Assembly (NCBI GenBank): GCA_965207915.1
Contig: OZ242304.1
Span: 1,922,001-1,986,000, forward strand
Reading direction: 5' to 3'
Length of the DNA: 64,000 nucleotides
Source of the DNA: VXNJ01 sp009840625
Lineage (GTDB): Bacteria > Chloroflexota > UBA11872 > VXNJ01
Shown here: positions 34,315 through 43,043 of the stretch, one piece after another
How positions within the stretch are numbered: position 1 is the stretch's first letter
Layout of the letters: each line of letters begins with the position of its first letter
The notes under the pieces: generated by a model
Seen by the model: the letters and a program-made list of their open reading frames with translations, nothing else
What the model was told of the DNA's origin: nothing
Databases searched by the model: none
Program-made: the position numbers and the translations under genes

Positions 34315-35424
34315 TTGTCCAACGACCCGGACCGGCGCCTGGCCGAGCACCGCCTCAAGATCGACGAGATCGATCGCCAGATCGTGGACCTGCTTGACGA
34401 TCGCGCGGCGGTCGTGAGCAAGGTTGGTCACGAAAAGTCGGCCAGCGGAGACCCGGTCTTCGTACCCACCCGCGAAGCCGAGGTGATCAGACGTGCTATC
34501 GCGGTTTCCAACGGATCGCTCTCCGGCGAGGCGATCTCGGCGATCTTTACCCAGATCATCGCCGCCTGCCGGGCGCTGGAGAAAACCCTGGAGGTGGCTT
34601 ATCTGGGCCCGCCAATGACGTTCAGCCATGGGGCGGCCCGCAAAGTGTTCGGTGAAAGTGCCGATTACGTGGCGGTCAACTCGATCGACGCGATCTTCGC
34701 CCAGGTGTCGCGCGGGGAAGCCGATTTCGGCGTCGTTCCGATTGAAAACACCGCCGCCGGGATGGTCGGCGACTCGATCGACGGCTTCATGCGGCACCCG
34801 GTCGACGTGATCGCCGAGACGTCGGAACGGATCGTCCACAACCTTCTCTCTAACTCCAGCCTGGAGGAGATCCAGGTGGTCTATTCGCACCCGCAGGCAT
34901 TGGCCCAGTGTCAGGACTGGCTATCCCAAAACCTGCCCGCGGCGGAACGATCCGAGGTAGCCAGCACCGCCGCCGCGGCGGTGCGCGCCAGCCAGGAACC
35001 GCGATCGGCGGCGATCGGCCTGGAGGCGGCGGCCACGGCGAACGGCTTGAGCGTCGTACGGCGCAACATCCACGATTTCTCCGCCAACAGCACCCGGTTT
35101 TTCCTGCTCGGCAACCGTTCAAATCCATCGACCGGCAACGACCGCACGGCGATGATTTTTGCCGTCAAGGATCGTGTCGGCGCCCTGCACGAGGTTCTGG
35201 GCGCGTTGCGCAACCGGGACGTGAACCTGAGCAACATGCAGTCCCGACCCGCCCGCGGGCTACATGACGCGGTCCTGGGCGATTACGTCTTTTACGCTGA
35301 GTTCGCAGGCCACCGCAACGATTCCAACGTCGCCGCCGCCATCGCCGATGTGGGAGCACTGTGTTCGACCGTGAGGATCATCGGCTCCTGGCCGGCTGAC
35401 CTGCCGGGCGCACAGGTGATTTGA
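34315..35424 (+). CDS. pheA: chorismate mutase/prephenate dehydratase (P-protein)
   Basis: A 369-aa bifunctional enzyme of phenylalanine synthesis. Residues about 8-90 are an AroQ-type chorismate mutase (RLKIDEIDRQIVDLLDDRAAVV, read in parts). Residues about 92-270 are the prephenate dehydratase domain with YLGPPMTFSHGAA, VVPIENTAAGMV and the catalytic-type NSTRFFLLG. The C-terminal ACT domain (about 280-365) with DRVGALHEVLGALRNRDVNLSNMQSRP should bind Phe for feedback inhibition. TTG start with GAGAG upstream. No other aromatic-pathway gene is adjacent. Confidence 0.95.
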   Translation: MSNDPDRRLAEHRLKIDEIDRQIVDLLDDRAAVVSKVGHEKSASGDPVFVPTREAEVIRRAIAVSNGSLSGEAISAIFTQIIAACRALEKTLEVAYLGPPMTFSHGAARKVFGESADYVAVNSIDAIFAQVSRGEADFGVVPIENTAAGMVGDSIDGFMRHPVDVIAETSERIVHNLLSNSSLEEIQVVYSHPQALAQCQDWLSQNLPAAERSEVASTAAAAVRASQEPRSAAIGLEAAATANGLSVVRRNIHDFSANSTRFFLLGNRSNPSTGNDRTAMIFAVKDRVGALHEVLGALRNRDVNLSNMQSRPARGLHDAVLGDYVFYAEFAGHRNDSNVAAAIADVGALCSTVRIIGSWPADLPGAQVI

Positions 35425-35449
35425 GCGGCTTGAACCCGCGCCGGGACTG

Positions 35450-35704
35450 CTAGCGGCGCCCGCGTTCGAGAAACAGGCGCAGCGCGAACCAGATTGCAAA
35501 GCACGCCAGGCTCACGGCCGCCACTACCAGGTACAGGTCGGGATTCAGGTCAAAGAACGGCCAAATCAGCAGGCGGATTACGAAGAACGCGGCATAAATC
35601 GCGAAGGTGACGTTGATCGCCCAAAGCAGCCGGCGGCGAAACCCGGCGTGGATCACGAACCCGAGCGCAAACAGCAGCGAAACCAGGATCAGCAATCTCA
35701 ACAT
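35450..35704 (-). CDS. small membrane protein of unknown function
   Basis: An 84-aa product with three predicted transmembrane stretches (residues 3-19, 27-50 and 57-77) and basic ends (GFRRRLLW, FLERGRR). ATG start. No family recognised. It converges on pheA with 25 bp between stops. The hydrophobic pattern and ATG support a real gene, but its length leaves doubt. Confidence 0.6.
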   Translation of the reverse strand: MLRLLILVSLLFALGFVIHAGFRRRLLWAINVTFAIYAAFFVIRLLIWPFFDLNPDLYLVVAAVSLACFAIWFALRLFLERGRR

Positions 35705-36096
35705 GCCGCACCGTCCCGTTCAGCTGCGGGTGGCATGGACGGGGCCGGAAGGTCGGCCATCACCGCTTCCGCTTTGTCGTTGCAACCTGATCGATCCGAG
35801 CTGAGAGGGGCGCTGGCTGGCGGTGTAGCGCGTTTGGAATGGATTGCGCGCCAATATGACCCGTCCGTCCGCGCGGTCCGCGCGAAATCCGGCATCCGGA
35901 TCCGACAGCGGCGCTCGCCCGAATCACCAACCGGGAATTCCACCCCCCGAATTCGGCGTGGCGGTCCGTACCCTGCGCCGGTTTCGCCGGCCGGCCGGTC
36001 AGTCGATCCGAGCAATCGAACGCACGGGATCGATTCGGAGGAATGGTCGACACAGTTGGCAAAGTTCCAGGGCCTTGCGCGGAGGGCGCCCGGCGC
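35705..36096. other. gap without supported gene
   Basis: A 392-bp stretch between the small membrane protein and the CBS gene, both on the minus strand. Several short open frames overlap in all frames, as expected for G+C-rich DNA, and none has a ribosome site or recognisable protein pattern. It should contain the promoter of the small membrane protein gene. Confidence 0.5.
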
Positions 36097-36507
36097 CTAC
36101 TCGGGAGTAAGACCCAGGACCAGGTCGCGCAGCGTCACCAGGCCCAGCGGCGACCCGTCATCGTCGACCACCAGCGCCCTCGAGACACGGAAGTTGACCA
36201 GCAATCGCACCGCGTAGCGCGCCAGCATGCCGGTTCGAACGGTAAGCGTTGGTTTCGACATGATTTCGTAAACGTTTACTCGTTCCGGTGCGCGATTGTG
36301 GGCAATGACCTCGCGGGCCACGTCGCTGACCACGATCAGCCCCAGCTCGTCGTCATCGCGGCGCCGGTTCACGACCAGCGAACTGATTTGCAACCGCTGC
36401 ATGATCTCCATCGCCTCGGCCACCGTGGCCAATCCGTCGATTGCATGCACCTGCGACCCCATGACGTCGGAAACCCGAATGGATCGGTCATTGCCCGAAT
36501 CGTTCAT
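36097..36507 (-). CDS. CBS-pair protein
   Basis: A 136-aa protein made only of two CBS domains (VSDVMGSQVHAIDGLATV and YEIMSKPTLTVRTGM mark their starts). CBS pairs sense adenine nucleotides and related ligands and control attached or partner transporters. Its ATG overlaps the stop of the PII-like gene by 4 nt, and it is the last gene of the DUF1538 operon. The context suggests that it tunes the membrane pair. Confidence 0.88.
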   Translation of the reverse strand: MNDSGNDRSIRVSDVMGSQVHAIDGLATVAEAMEIMQRLQISSLVVNRRRDDDELGLIVVSDVAREVIAHNRAPERVNVYEIMSKPTLTVRTGMLARYAVRLLVNFRVSRALVVDDDGSPLGLVTLRDLVLGLTPE

Positions 36508-36848
36508 AGGGCGTTTTCCAGCTCCTCTTTCAGGGTCGGCAACTGCGACTCGAGCCCGACCACGTCCTCGATGGCGAGTTGAAAAGCGACGCCGGCGCCG
36601 CTCTCCCGGTCCATGCCGCTAGCTTTCGCGATGCCCTCGAGGATGTCCCGGGCCCGCGGTTCCGCCACCAGGAAAAGCAACACATCCCGCTTCGATGTCA
36701 AGCCCAGACCGAGGAAGGTCCTGCCCGGCTTCAGCCCCTCGCCGCGCACGCTGCTGATGATCGTGGCACCGGTCGCTCCGCCGGCGCGCGCGACATCGAT
36801 GATCTGACTAGTCTTATCGTCGCCCACCAGCGCGACGATCAGCGCCAT
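36504..36848 (-). CDS. PII-like signalling protein
   Basis: A 114-aa protein with a PII-like ferredoxin fold pattern: ALIVALVGDDKTSQIIDVARAGG (read in parts), GATGATIISSVRGEGLKPGRTF and a C-terminal helix. It lacks the classical PII T-loop tyrosine signature, so it is a PII-like relative rather than GlnB. Start at the ATG at 36848, where GGAGG precedes it and the preceding DUF1538 stop lies 3 nt upstream. The longer open frame upstream is a shadow of the DUF1538 gene. PII-like proteins near transporters (SbtB, for example) bind adenylyl nucleotides and gate the channel; a similar role is inferred. Confidence 0.85.
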   Translation of the reverse strand: MALIVALVGDDKTSQIIDVARAGGATGATIISSVRGEGLKPGRTFLGLGLTSKRDVLLFLVAEPRARDILEGIAKASGMDRESGAGVAFQLAIEDVVGLESQLPTLKEELENAL

Positions 36849-36850
36849 CT

Positions 36851-37633
36851 TCAAGGTTTGACCTCCTGACGCTGTCTCCGCCCGCGCCAGCGTTCCACCC
36901 TTTCGGCGGTGATGGCATAGCCTAGCACCGACATGATCGGGAATACGCTGGCGAAGGCGATGAGACCGAACCCGTCGATCAGCGGACTGCGGCCCGGTAC
37001 GCTGGCGGCCAGTCCCAACCCCAGCGCCGCCACCACCGGCACCGTGACGGTCGAGGTGGTTACGCCTCCGCTGTCGTAGGCCAAGGGAACTATCGTGCGG
37101 TTGCTCAGGAAAGTCTGAACGATAACGATGATGTAGGCCGCCAGGATGTACCACGGCAGGGGCGTGCCGGTCACGATGCGGAAGCACCCCAGCGAGACGC
37201 CGGCGGCCACGCCCAGCGCGACGGCGATGCGCAGTCCCCAGGCGTTTACCGCGCCACCCGAGACCTCCTCGGCTTTCAGCGCCACGGCGATCAACGACGG
37301 CTCGGCCACCGTAGTGGCGAATCCGATGGCGGCCGCGAACAGATAAACCAGCCAGTAGCCTTCCCAGCGAACCGCGCCCGCGAAGGCCCCCGCTTGCTCG
37401 GTAAGCTGTCTGGCCATCGTCTCCCCGATGGGAAATAGCGCCCGTTCCAGGCCAATCAGGAAAAGTGCCAGCCCCAGCAGCACCATGACCGAGCCCGCGG
37501 CGATACCCGCCAGGTTCGGTATCCCGCGCCGAAGCACCCCCACCTGAAACACCACCAGGATTGCGACGATCGGGGTTACGTCGCGCAGCGTATTGAACAG
37601 GGTTTCGCCGGAAAAGGCCAGGAAATCCAGCAT
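36851..37633 (-). CDS. DUF1538 membrane protein, second of a pair (UmpB-like)
   Basis: A 260-aa protein with about six to seven transmembrane helices. The repeated DUF1538 motif is GFATTVAEPSLIAVALKAEE (helix and polar break) and VPLAYDSGGVTTSTVTVPVV. A pair of DUF1538 proteins (UmpAB) from Halomonas was described, as I recall, as a two-component Na+(Li+,K+)/H+ antiporter. I start at the ATG at 37633, whose A is also the last base of the upstream stop (TGATG), which signals tight coupling; the frame is open to 37663. Confidence 0.85.
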   Translation of the reverse strand: MLDFLAFSGETLFNTLRDVTPIVAILVVFQVGVLRRGIPNLAGIAAGSVMVLLGLALFLIGLERALFPIGETMARQLTEQAGAFAGAVRWEGYWLVYLFAAAIGFATTVAEPSLIAVALKAEEVSGGAVNAWGLRIAVALGVAAGVSLGCFRIVTGTPLPWYILAAYIIVIVQTFLSNRTIVPLAYDSGGVTTSTVTVPVVAALGLGLAASVPGRSPLIDGFGLIAFASVFPIMSVLGYAITAERVERWRGRRQRQEVKP

Positions 37634-38367
37634 CACCTGGCCAATCCGTAGGCCAGCACGCAAATCATGGGGCTGAGACTGGCAAACGCGATCAGCCCGA
37701 ATCCGTCAAGCATCGGGTTGCGCCCGCGGATGGTGGACGCCAACCCCACCCCCAAAGCGGTGATCAACGGCACCGTGATCGTGCTGGTCGTCACGCCCCC
37801 GGAGTCGTAAGCCACGCCTACGATCTCCGCCGGCGCGAACACGGTCATGACCATGACCACCGCATATCCGGCGATGATGAACCGGTGGATGGGCCAACCC
37901 TTCAGAATCCGCAACACTCCCAGCACAATGGCCAGACCGACGGCGAACGCCACCACCAGCCGCAATTCGAGCGCGTACCGCTCCTGGGCGGCCAGGCTGT
38001 CGCCAATGAATCCGGCCGCCGCCGCCACATCGGCCGCCTCGGCGGCCACGGCGATGAGCGCCGGCTCGGCCACGGTGGTCCCGAACCCGAGGCTGAAGGC
38101 CAATCCCACCAGCGCCGGGGTGCTCCCCTTGCGGGCAATACCCTCCGCCAGCGCCTCGCCGAGCGGGAAAAGCCCGCTTTCGAGCCCTTGGATAAACAAC
38201 GCCAATCCGAGGACAACGCACAACAGCCCAACCGCCACGTTGGCCACGTCGGGAAAGGGCTGCCGCAGAACCACGATTTGGAAGAAAGCGATAACGGCGA
38301 AGATGGGCAGCAGATCTCGCACCGCGCCCACCACCCTCCCGGCCAGGCCGGTGGCCAACCTGGTCAA
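37633..38367 (-). CDS. DUF1538 membrane protein, first of a pair (UmpA-like)
   Basis: A 244-aa membrane protein homologous to its neighbour: LGFGTTVAEPALIAVAAEAAD and GVAYDSGGVTTSTITVPLIT, with RGRNPMLDGFGLIAFASL near the end. About six helices. Starts with TTG at 38367. Operon order is UmpA-like, UmpB-like, PII-like, CBS. The two membrane genes look like an old duplication and probably form a heteromer. Ion specificity cannot be read from the sequence. Confidence 0.85.
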   Translation of the reverse strand: MTRLATGLAGRVVGAVRDLLPIFAVIAFFQIVVLRQPFPDVANVAVGLLCVVLGLALFIQGLESGLFPLGEALAEGIARKGSTPALVGLAFSLGFGTTVAEPALIAVAAEAADVAAAAGFIGDSLAAQERYALELRLVVAFAVGLAIVLGVLRILKGWPIHRFIIAGYAVVMVMTVFAPAEIVGVAYDSGGVTTSTITVPLITALGVGLASTIRGRNPMLDGFGLIAFASLSPMICVLAYGLAR

Positions 38368-38858
38368 CCAATATCCCGCGCCGACGGCCGGAATAGGTCT
38401 TGCAATCCTGCGCAGGGCGGTTACCTGATCGGAAGCGGCCGGGAACTGGTCAAGTGCAAGCCGAGGCCTTGGTCCTGGTTGAACAACGACGATTGCTACG
38501 CCGAACCGTCAATATTCTTGCCGGTTATTGAACGGATCCGAGTGCTCGGCCGTCAGCGCGACCCGGATCCCGGGCAAGTTGATTGCAGCCGGGTCGCACG
38601 CGGAATGACCCTGGCCGCGGTCGGCAGATCGTCGAAGAGGCTTTGCGGCCAGCCCCGATCAGCCCAAGGACCGATCTTCGGGAAGCGGTGAATTCGGAAC
38701 GGCCGGGCTCGATACCCTTCCGGAACGGTTTCCGGTCGGATTTGTTCGGCAACCGGCGCGCAATCGGGCGGCCGCGTGGCCCGCATGCGTCCGCCCGGCC
38801 CGCCTGCGCGATCAGGGGTTCCCGCGCGCCCCGCGCGTGGACGGCTTAACCTTTAGGC
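38368..38858. other. divergent non-coding region
   Basis: A 491-bp region between the DUF1538 operon (minus) and the M23 lipoprotein gene (plus). No open frame in it has a ribosome site or family pattern. It should carry both promoters; I do not see a convincing -35/-10 pair, inverted repeat or RNA motif. Confidence 0.5.
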
Positions 38859-40616
38859 ATGGGTGCTTGGCGACGATTCGGCGACCGCAATTTGAGCAGA
38901 TTGCGATTGGTGTTCCTGGTCCTGGCGCTGGCGCTGCTGGCGGCCTGCGAACAGACCACCGAGACCGCGGTGACGGCGACCACCCCGTCGCCGACGGCCG
39001 CGCCCGAGGATCCTGGTTTCGAACTGGCGCGTTTCCACGCCGAGACCGCGGCCTTGCTGAATCAAGGCCTTCGGGTTGTCTCCACGGAAGATGTCAGCGA
39101 AGACGTTACCTGGACCATTGTCATCGAGTCGGTCCCGGCTTCGGACCTGGTCCGCATGGTTTTCACGGCTGCCGGACCGCGGCCGGCCGAGGTAGAAATC
39201 GCCGGAACCCCCAGCCGGATATACCTGCGCGGCCAGAACGCTCAGGAAGATGTGGACTGGGTCTCGCTGCCGACCAGCGGGGACGAACGCGACGTGTTCT
39301 TCGATGGCGCGCCGGGACTTTCCCTGCTGACCGCCGAGCGTCTCCTTAAGGCCTGGGAAGAAGCCGACGAGACTGTCAGCTGCGGTCCTGGCAAGAGCTG
39401 TTACGCGCTCACCAGCGACGGGGAGCCGGGGATCGAATTGCTGGTCGACGAGCAGTCGTACCGGCTGGTCAGTTATCTGGAAACGTCCGCCGACGGCGAA
39501 GACACGCTCCAGTTCGACGTCGAACTGGCGGCCGACATCGACATTCAGTTGCCCGCCGACGACGGAACCGAACTCGATTCGGACCAATTCGGGACGGTGT
39601 TCCTGACCCTGCTTTCGGCGGTAACCGAGACCAACCAGGAAACGGCACCGGAGCCGCCCGAGGTTGAGATTTCGCCCGGGTCAATCGAGTACCGCGACCT
39701 GGGCCGGCGGTTGATCGCACAGTTCTACGCCGAACAGGTGGACGCCGTCTGGGGCCTGATGAACGAAGAGGCCCAGGAAGCCTTCGGCTCGCTCGAAAAC
39801 CTGATCGAAGCGCGGGCGGCGACGCTGGGGGCTTTCGGTCAGGAAGAACTGGTCTTTGAGGAGTACGTGACCAAGGTCGGCGAGTTTGAGATTTACGAGC
39901 GGATTGTGAAGATGCCCAACGCGGCCGGACCGGTTTCGCTGCGCTTTGCCTTCGATACGCAGGGCCGGATCGCCGGATTCGATATCGATTACGCCTCCGG
40001 CGGGCAAGCGGCGGCCGAAAACCCGAATTCAGATTTGACTCCCTCAACCCGCCTCAGTCTGCCCTTCGAGGGACAGTACCTCGTGCAGTGGGGTGGCCGG
40101 CTGCCGCCCCAGAACCGCTACGCGGTAGATCCCCGCCAGCAGTTCGGCTACGATTTCGTGCTGGTAGAGAACGGCGCCCTGCACCGCGGCAGCGGTCTTG
40201 CCAACGAGGACTATTTCTGCTTCGGCAAACCGGTGCTGGCGCCAGCGGGCGGTTCGATCTTCGTGATTTCGGACGGGCAGGCCGACAACCAACCGGGCCA
40301 GATCTCGCACGAGAACGAATACGGCAATTTCGTCGTGCTCTCGCACGGCGCTGGCGAGTTTTCGTTCTTGACTAACCTCCGCCAGGGTTCGATCGCGGTC
40401 GTGCAAGGGCAGGTGGTTGAAGCGGGCGAGAAAGTTGGCGAATGCGGCAACAGCGGCGCCTCATCCATCCCGCACATCCACATCCACCTGCAGGATGCGG
40501 CCGATCCGCTCTACGCGTTCGGCATCCCGGCCCACTTTAGCAATTACGCGGTCGCCGGATTCGGCCCGGTGGCGATCGGCGAACCGACTTCTGGACAGAC
40601 GGTCGGCAACCGCTAG
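38859..40616 (+). CDS. lipoprotein with DUF3887 and M23 (LytM-like) peptidase domains
   Basis: A 585-aa exported lipoprotein: basic leader, hydrophobic helix and lipobox LLAAC at residues 23-31. A lipoprotein-type beta domain (about 50-245) is followed by DUF3887 (about 270-375; IEYRDLGRRLIAQFYAEQVD, LVFEEYVTKVGEFEIYERIV) and an M23 domain (about 385-560) with GKPVLAPAGGSIFVISDG, GNFVVLSHGAGEFSFLTNL and GASSIPHIHIHLQ. The HxH pair (HIHIH) is kept. The upstream metal His appears changed: where relatives read N-x-H followed by Q-x-x-A-x-D, this one reads NRYAVDPRQQFGYDF. It may be a scaffold or activator rather than a peptidase. ATG start at 38859. Confidence 0.85.
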   Translation: MGAWRRFGDRNLSRLRLVFLVLALALLAACEQTTETAVTATTPSPTAAPEDPGFELARFHAETAALLNQGLRVVSTEDVSEDVTWTIVIESVPASDLVRMVFTAAGPRPAEVEIAGTPSRIYLRGQNAQEDVDWVSLPTSGDERDVFFDGAPGLSLLTAERLLKAWEEADETVSCGPGKSCYALTSDGEPGIELLVDEQSYRLVSYLETSADGEDTLQFDVELAADIDIQLPADDGTELDSDQFGTVFLTLLSAVTETNQETAPEPPEVEISPGSIEYRDLGRRLIAQFYAEQVDAVWGLMNEEAQEAFGSLENLIEARAATLGAFGQEELVFEEYVTKVGEFEIYERIVKMPNAAGPVSLRFAFDTQGRIAGFDIDYASGGQAAAENPNSDLTPSTRLSLPFEGQYLVQWGGRLPPQNRYAVDPRQQFGYDFVLVENGALHRGSGLANEDYFCFGKPVLAPAGGSIFVISDGQADNQPGQISHENEYGNFVVLSHGAGEFSFLTNLRQGSIAVVQGQVVEAGEKVGECGNSGASSIPHIHIHLQDAADPLYAFGIPAHFSNYAVAGFGPVAIGEPTSGQTVGNR

Positions 40617-40781
40617 GCTTCCGCGCCGGAGGCCCCGGCGCCCCACCGGTATTCGGGGATGCACCGGCCATAAGTTTTATTCCTGGCCATACGATGGGGT
40701 CAGCCGACGATTTTGCAGAGTCCGGTTTTTGGCCGGTCAGTCGGCAGCATTCGGGGCTTATTCGAGGAGCGAGTTAACGCG

Positions 40782-41540
40782 ATGGCCTTTTTCGTCAATG
40801 GTGATGTCCGAATCCGCTATGAGGAGGTTGGAACCGGCTTCCCGTTGCTGGTCACCCCGGGCGGCGGTCTCAACTCCCAGTTAAGCCTTTGGCCCGCGCA
40901 GGTGTTCAACGCCATGGAGGAATTCAAGAACGATTTCCGCTGTATCACCATGGACCAGCGCAACGCGGTCGGCGGCGGCTCGAGCGGGCCAATTCAGTTT
41001 GACGATCCCTGGGATGCGTTCGCCGACGACCAGTTGGGGTTGATGGACCATCTTGGAATATCAGAGTTTTTGTTCATGGGCTACTGCATAGGTGGCCCAT
41101 TCGCGCTCAAGCTGATGGAACGGGCGCCCGAGCGCGTCCTGGCGGCCGTTTTCTGCCAACCGGTCGGCTACAACCGCTCCGAACCAGACGCGATGGTCGA
41201 CCACGGGCGCGACGGTTGGGGTAAGGAGCTGTGTGCCGAACGCGCTGACGTGACGATGGAAATGGTCGATCGATACCTGCACAATCTGTACCGCGTCCGA
41301 CCCGACTTTGCATACAGCGTTTCGCGGGATTTTGCGCGCTCCTGCCGGACCCCGATGCTGGTGATGCCCGACGACACGCCGGCCCACTCGTACGAGGCCG
41401 CCATGGATCTGGTGGCGCTGGCGCCAAACGCGCAGGTCACCGCCTACCCCTGGAAGGAGTCGGCTGACATTAAAGCTCGAACAATCGATCAGGTTCGCGA
41501 CTTCCTGCGATCGCATCAGCCTGCGGCTGCCGCACCCTGA
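40782..41540 (+). CDS. alpha/beta hydrolase with cysteine nucleophile position
   Basis: A 252-aa alpha/beta-hydrolase-fold protein. The oxyanion region is LVTPGGGLNSQ (residues 23-33). The nucleophile elbow reads GYCIGGPFA with Cys102 instead of Ser, as in dienelactone hydrolase-like enzymes. The acid and His are probably in MLVMPDDTPAH. I start at the ATG at 40782, in the context GAGGAGCGAG; the frame extends to 40713 but the added residues have no family support. Substrate unknown. It stands alone between the M23 lipoprotein and the arylsulfotransferase-like gene. Confidence 0.85.
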   Translation: MAFFVNGDVRIRYEEVGTGFPLLVTPGGGLNSQLSLWPAQVFNAMEEFKNDFRCITMDQRNAVGGGSSGPIQFDDPWDAFADDQLGLMDHLGISEFLFMGYCIGGPFALKLMERAPERVLAAVFCQPVGYNRSEPDAMVDHGRDGWGKELCAERADVTMEMVDRYLHNLYRVRPDFAYSVSRDFARSCRTPMLVMPDDTPAHSYEAAMDLVALAPNAQVTAYPWKESADIKARTIDQVRDFLRSHQPAAAAP

Positions 41541-41844
41541 ACCCGTTCGGCGCACGGCGGCCTGGACCAGCGGCGGGGCCGTCCGGACCATACTGCGCGG
41601 CCCGCTCAAGCTGACCGGGCACCACCCAAGCGCGGCAACTCTGCGCGGCTGCCGCTCCGCGATCCGGACCGGCGCCGCAGCCCCGGAGGGCGGAACCGAT
41701 CCGGCGGCGACTGCCCCATAGCGGGCAATAATGGCGATTCCCAACCGCCCTGGACCGCCGCGCGGCGAAGCCGACGGCGACTGGGTGTGACAAGTTGAAC
41801 GCCTCCGCTAGCTGATCGGGAGGTGACATCCGGGGAGAAGAGTT
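41541..41844. other. gap without supported gene
   Basis: 304 bp between the hydrolase and the arylsulfotransferase-like gene on the same strand. An antisense frame runs through it and on into the next gene, but it is a codon-bias shadow. Only the ribosome site GGGGAG at its right end is recognisable. Confidence 0.5.
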
Positions 41845-43032
41845 TTGGGTTGGTCGATTGCGCAGCCTACGGGCCTCACTTACAACCGCAGCACCCAGAC
41901 GTACAAGGGATATACGCTGATCTGCCCGAGCGGGTCCGCATCGGTTTACCTGATCGACATGCAAGGCCGGATTGTTCACACGTGGGAACCCAGTTTTTTC
42001 CGCTGCAATCATTGCAAGCTTCTCCCCAACGGCAACCTGCTTGCCCTCGGCCGGGACAGCTCGATCGGCCGGCCGGATCCGCCGATGCCCGGCGACCCCC
42101 AGTTGCCGTTCGACGAGGACGTCCGGCGGCTCGGCGCCAACGCGACCGAATTGCGCGAAATCGACTGGCAAGGCCAGACGGTTTGGAGCCACCGCAACTG
42201 GTACCTGCACCATGATTTCCATCGGACCGCGGACGGACGCACGTTCGTGCTCGAATTTGCGCAGATGTCGAAAGAGCTCACCGACCGGGTACAGGGCGGT
42301 TTTGTCCCGGCAGGCGATGTGGCGCCCGAGCAACTCATCGGCGACGACTTGGTCGAACTCGACGCGGACGGCGAAGAAATCGGCCGCTGGGCGCTGCACG
42401 AGTACCTGGACCCCGAAGTTGACATACTCTGCCCGCTGGATATGCGCCACGAGTGGAGCCACGCCAACGGCATCGATGTCGACGGCGATCGCCTGCTGCT
42501 GTCGCTGCGCAACACCCACACCGTTCTCATCCTCGACCGCGTAAAGGACGCGATCACCTGGCGCTATGGCTGGCCCAAGATTGCCCACCAGCACAATGCG
42601 ACCTTCGTCGACGGCGGCAAGGTCCAGATCTTCGACAACGGCACGCACGCGCCCCGTTCCCAGGTTTCATCAATCCTCGAGGTCGACCCGGCAACCGATG
42701 AGGAGACCTGGCGCTACCAAGCAAATCCACGCGAACAGTTCTATTCGGGCCACATCTCCGGGGCGCAGCGGCTGCCCAACCGCTCGGTGCTCATCTGCGA
42801 AGGCACCTCGGGTCGCGTCTTCGAGGTAATGCGCACTGGGAAGGAAGTCTGGGAGTGGATCAATCCGTTCATCAACCAGCGGCCGGACGGGGTGTCCATG
42901 AGCTGGTTGTTCCGGGCCTATCGGTACGGGCTCGACTACCCGGCTTTCGTCGGCAAGGACCTCGATCCGCGCCGGTTTGCCGCGCTAAACCGCGCCTACG
43001 GGCTGGGGATCCGCGGCGCCCGCTGGCGCTGA
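41845..43032 (+). CDS. arylsulfotransferase (ASST)-like beta-propeller protein
   Basis: A 395-aa protein with the repeated blades of the arylsulfotransferase family: GYTLICPSGSASVYLIDMQG, VHTWEP, CKLLPNGNLLAL, ELREIDWQGQTVWSH, LHHDFHRTADG, HEWSHANGIDVDGDRLLLSL and ITWRYG...HQHNATFVDGG. Conserved His residues in the last segments fit the sulfuryl-acceptor His of the family. There is no signal peptide, so a cytoplasmic role is likely, unlike periplasmic ASST. TTG start with GGGGAG 8 nt upstream. Activity is a family-based guess. Confidence 0.82.
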   Translation: MGWSIAQPTGLTYNRSTQTYKGYTLICPSGSASVYLIDMQGRIVHTWEPSFFRCNHCKLLPNGNLLALGRDSSIGRPDPPMPGDPQLPFDEDVRRLGANATELREIDWQGQTVWSHRNWYLHHDFHRTADGRTFVLEFAQMSKELTDRVQGGFVPAGDVAPEQLIGDDLVELDADGEEIGRWALHEYLDPEVDILCPLDMRHEWSHANGIDVDGDRLLLSLRNTHTVLILDRVKDAITWRYGWPKIAHQHNATFVDGGKVQIFDNGTHAPRSQVSSILEVDPATDEETWRYQANPREQFYSGHISGAQRLPNRSVLICEGTSGRVFEVMRTGKEVWEWINPFINQRPDGVSMSWLFRAYRYGLDYPAFVGKDLDPRRFAALNRAYGLGIRGARWR

Positions 43033-43043
43033 TCACTGGATCC

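Noticed and set aside
41470..42648. 392-aa open frame antisense to the arylsulfotransferase-like gene
   Set aside because: It mirrors codon positions of a clear family protein on the other strand, has no family pattern of its own and runs through a non-coding gap into the end of the hydrolase gene.
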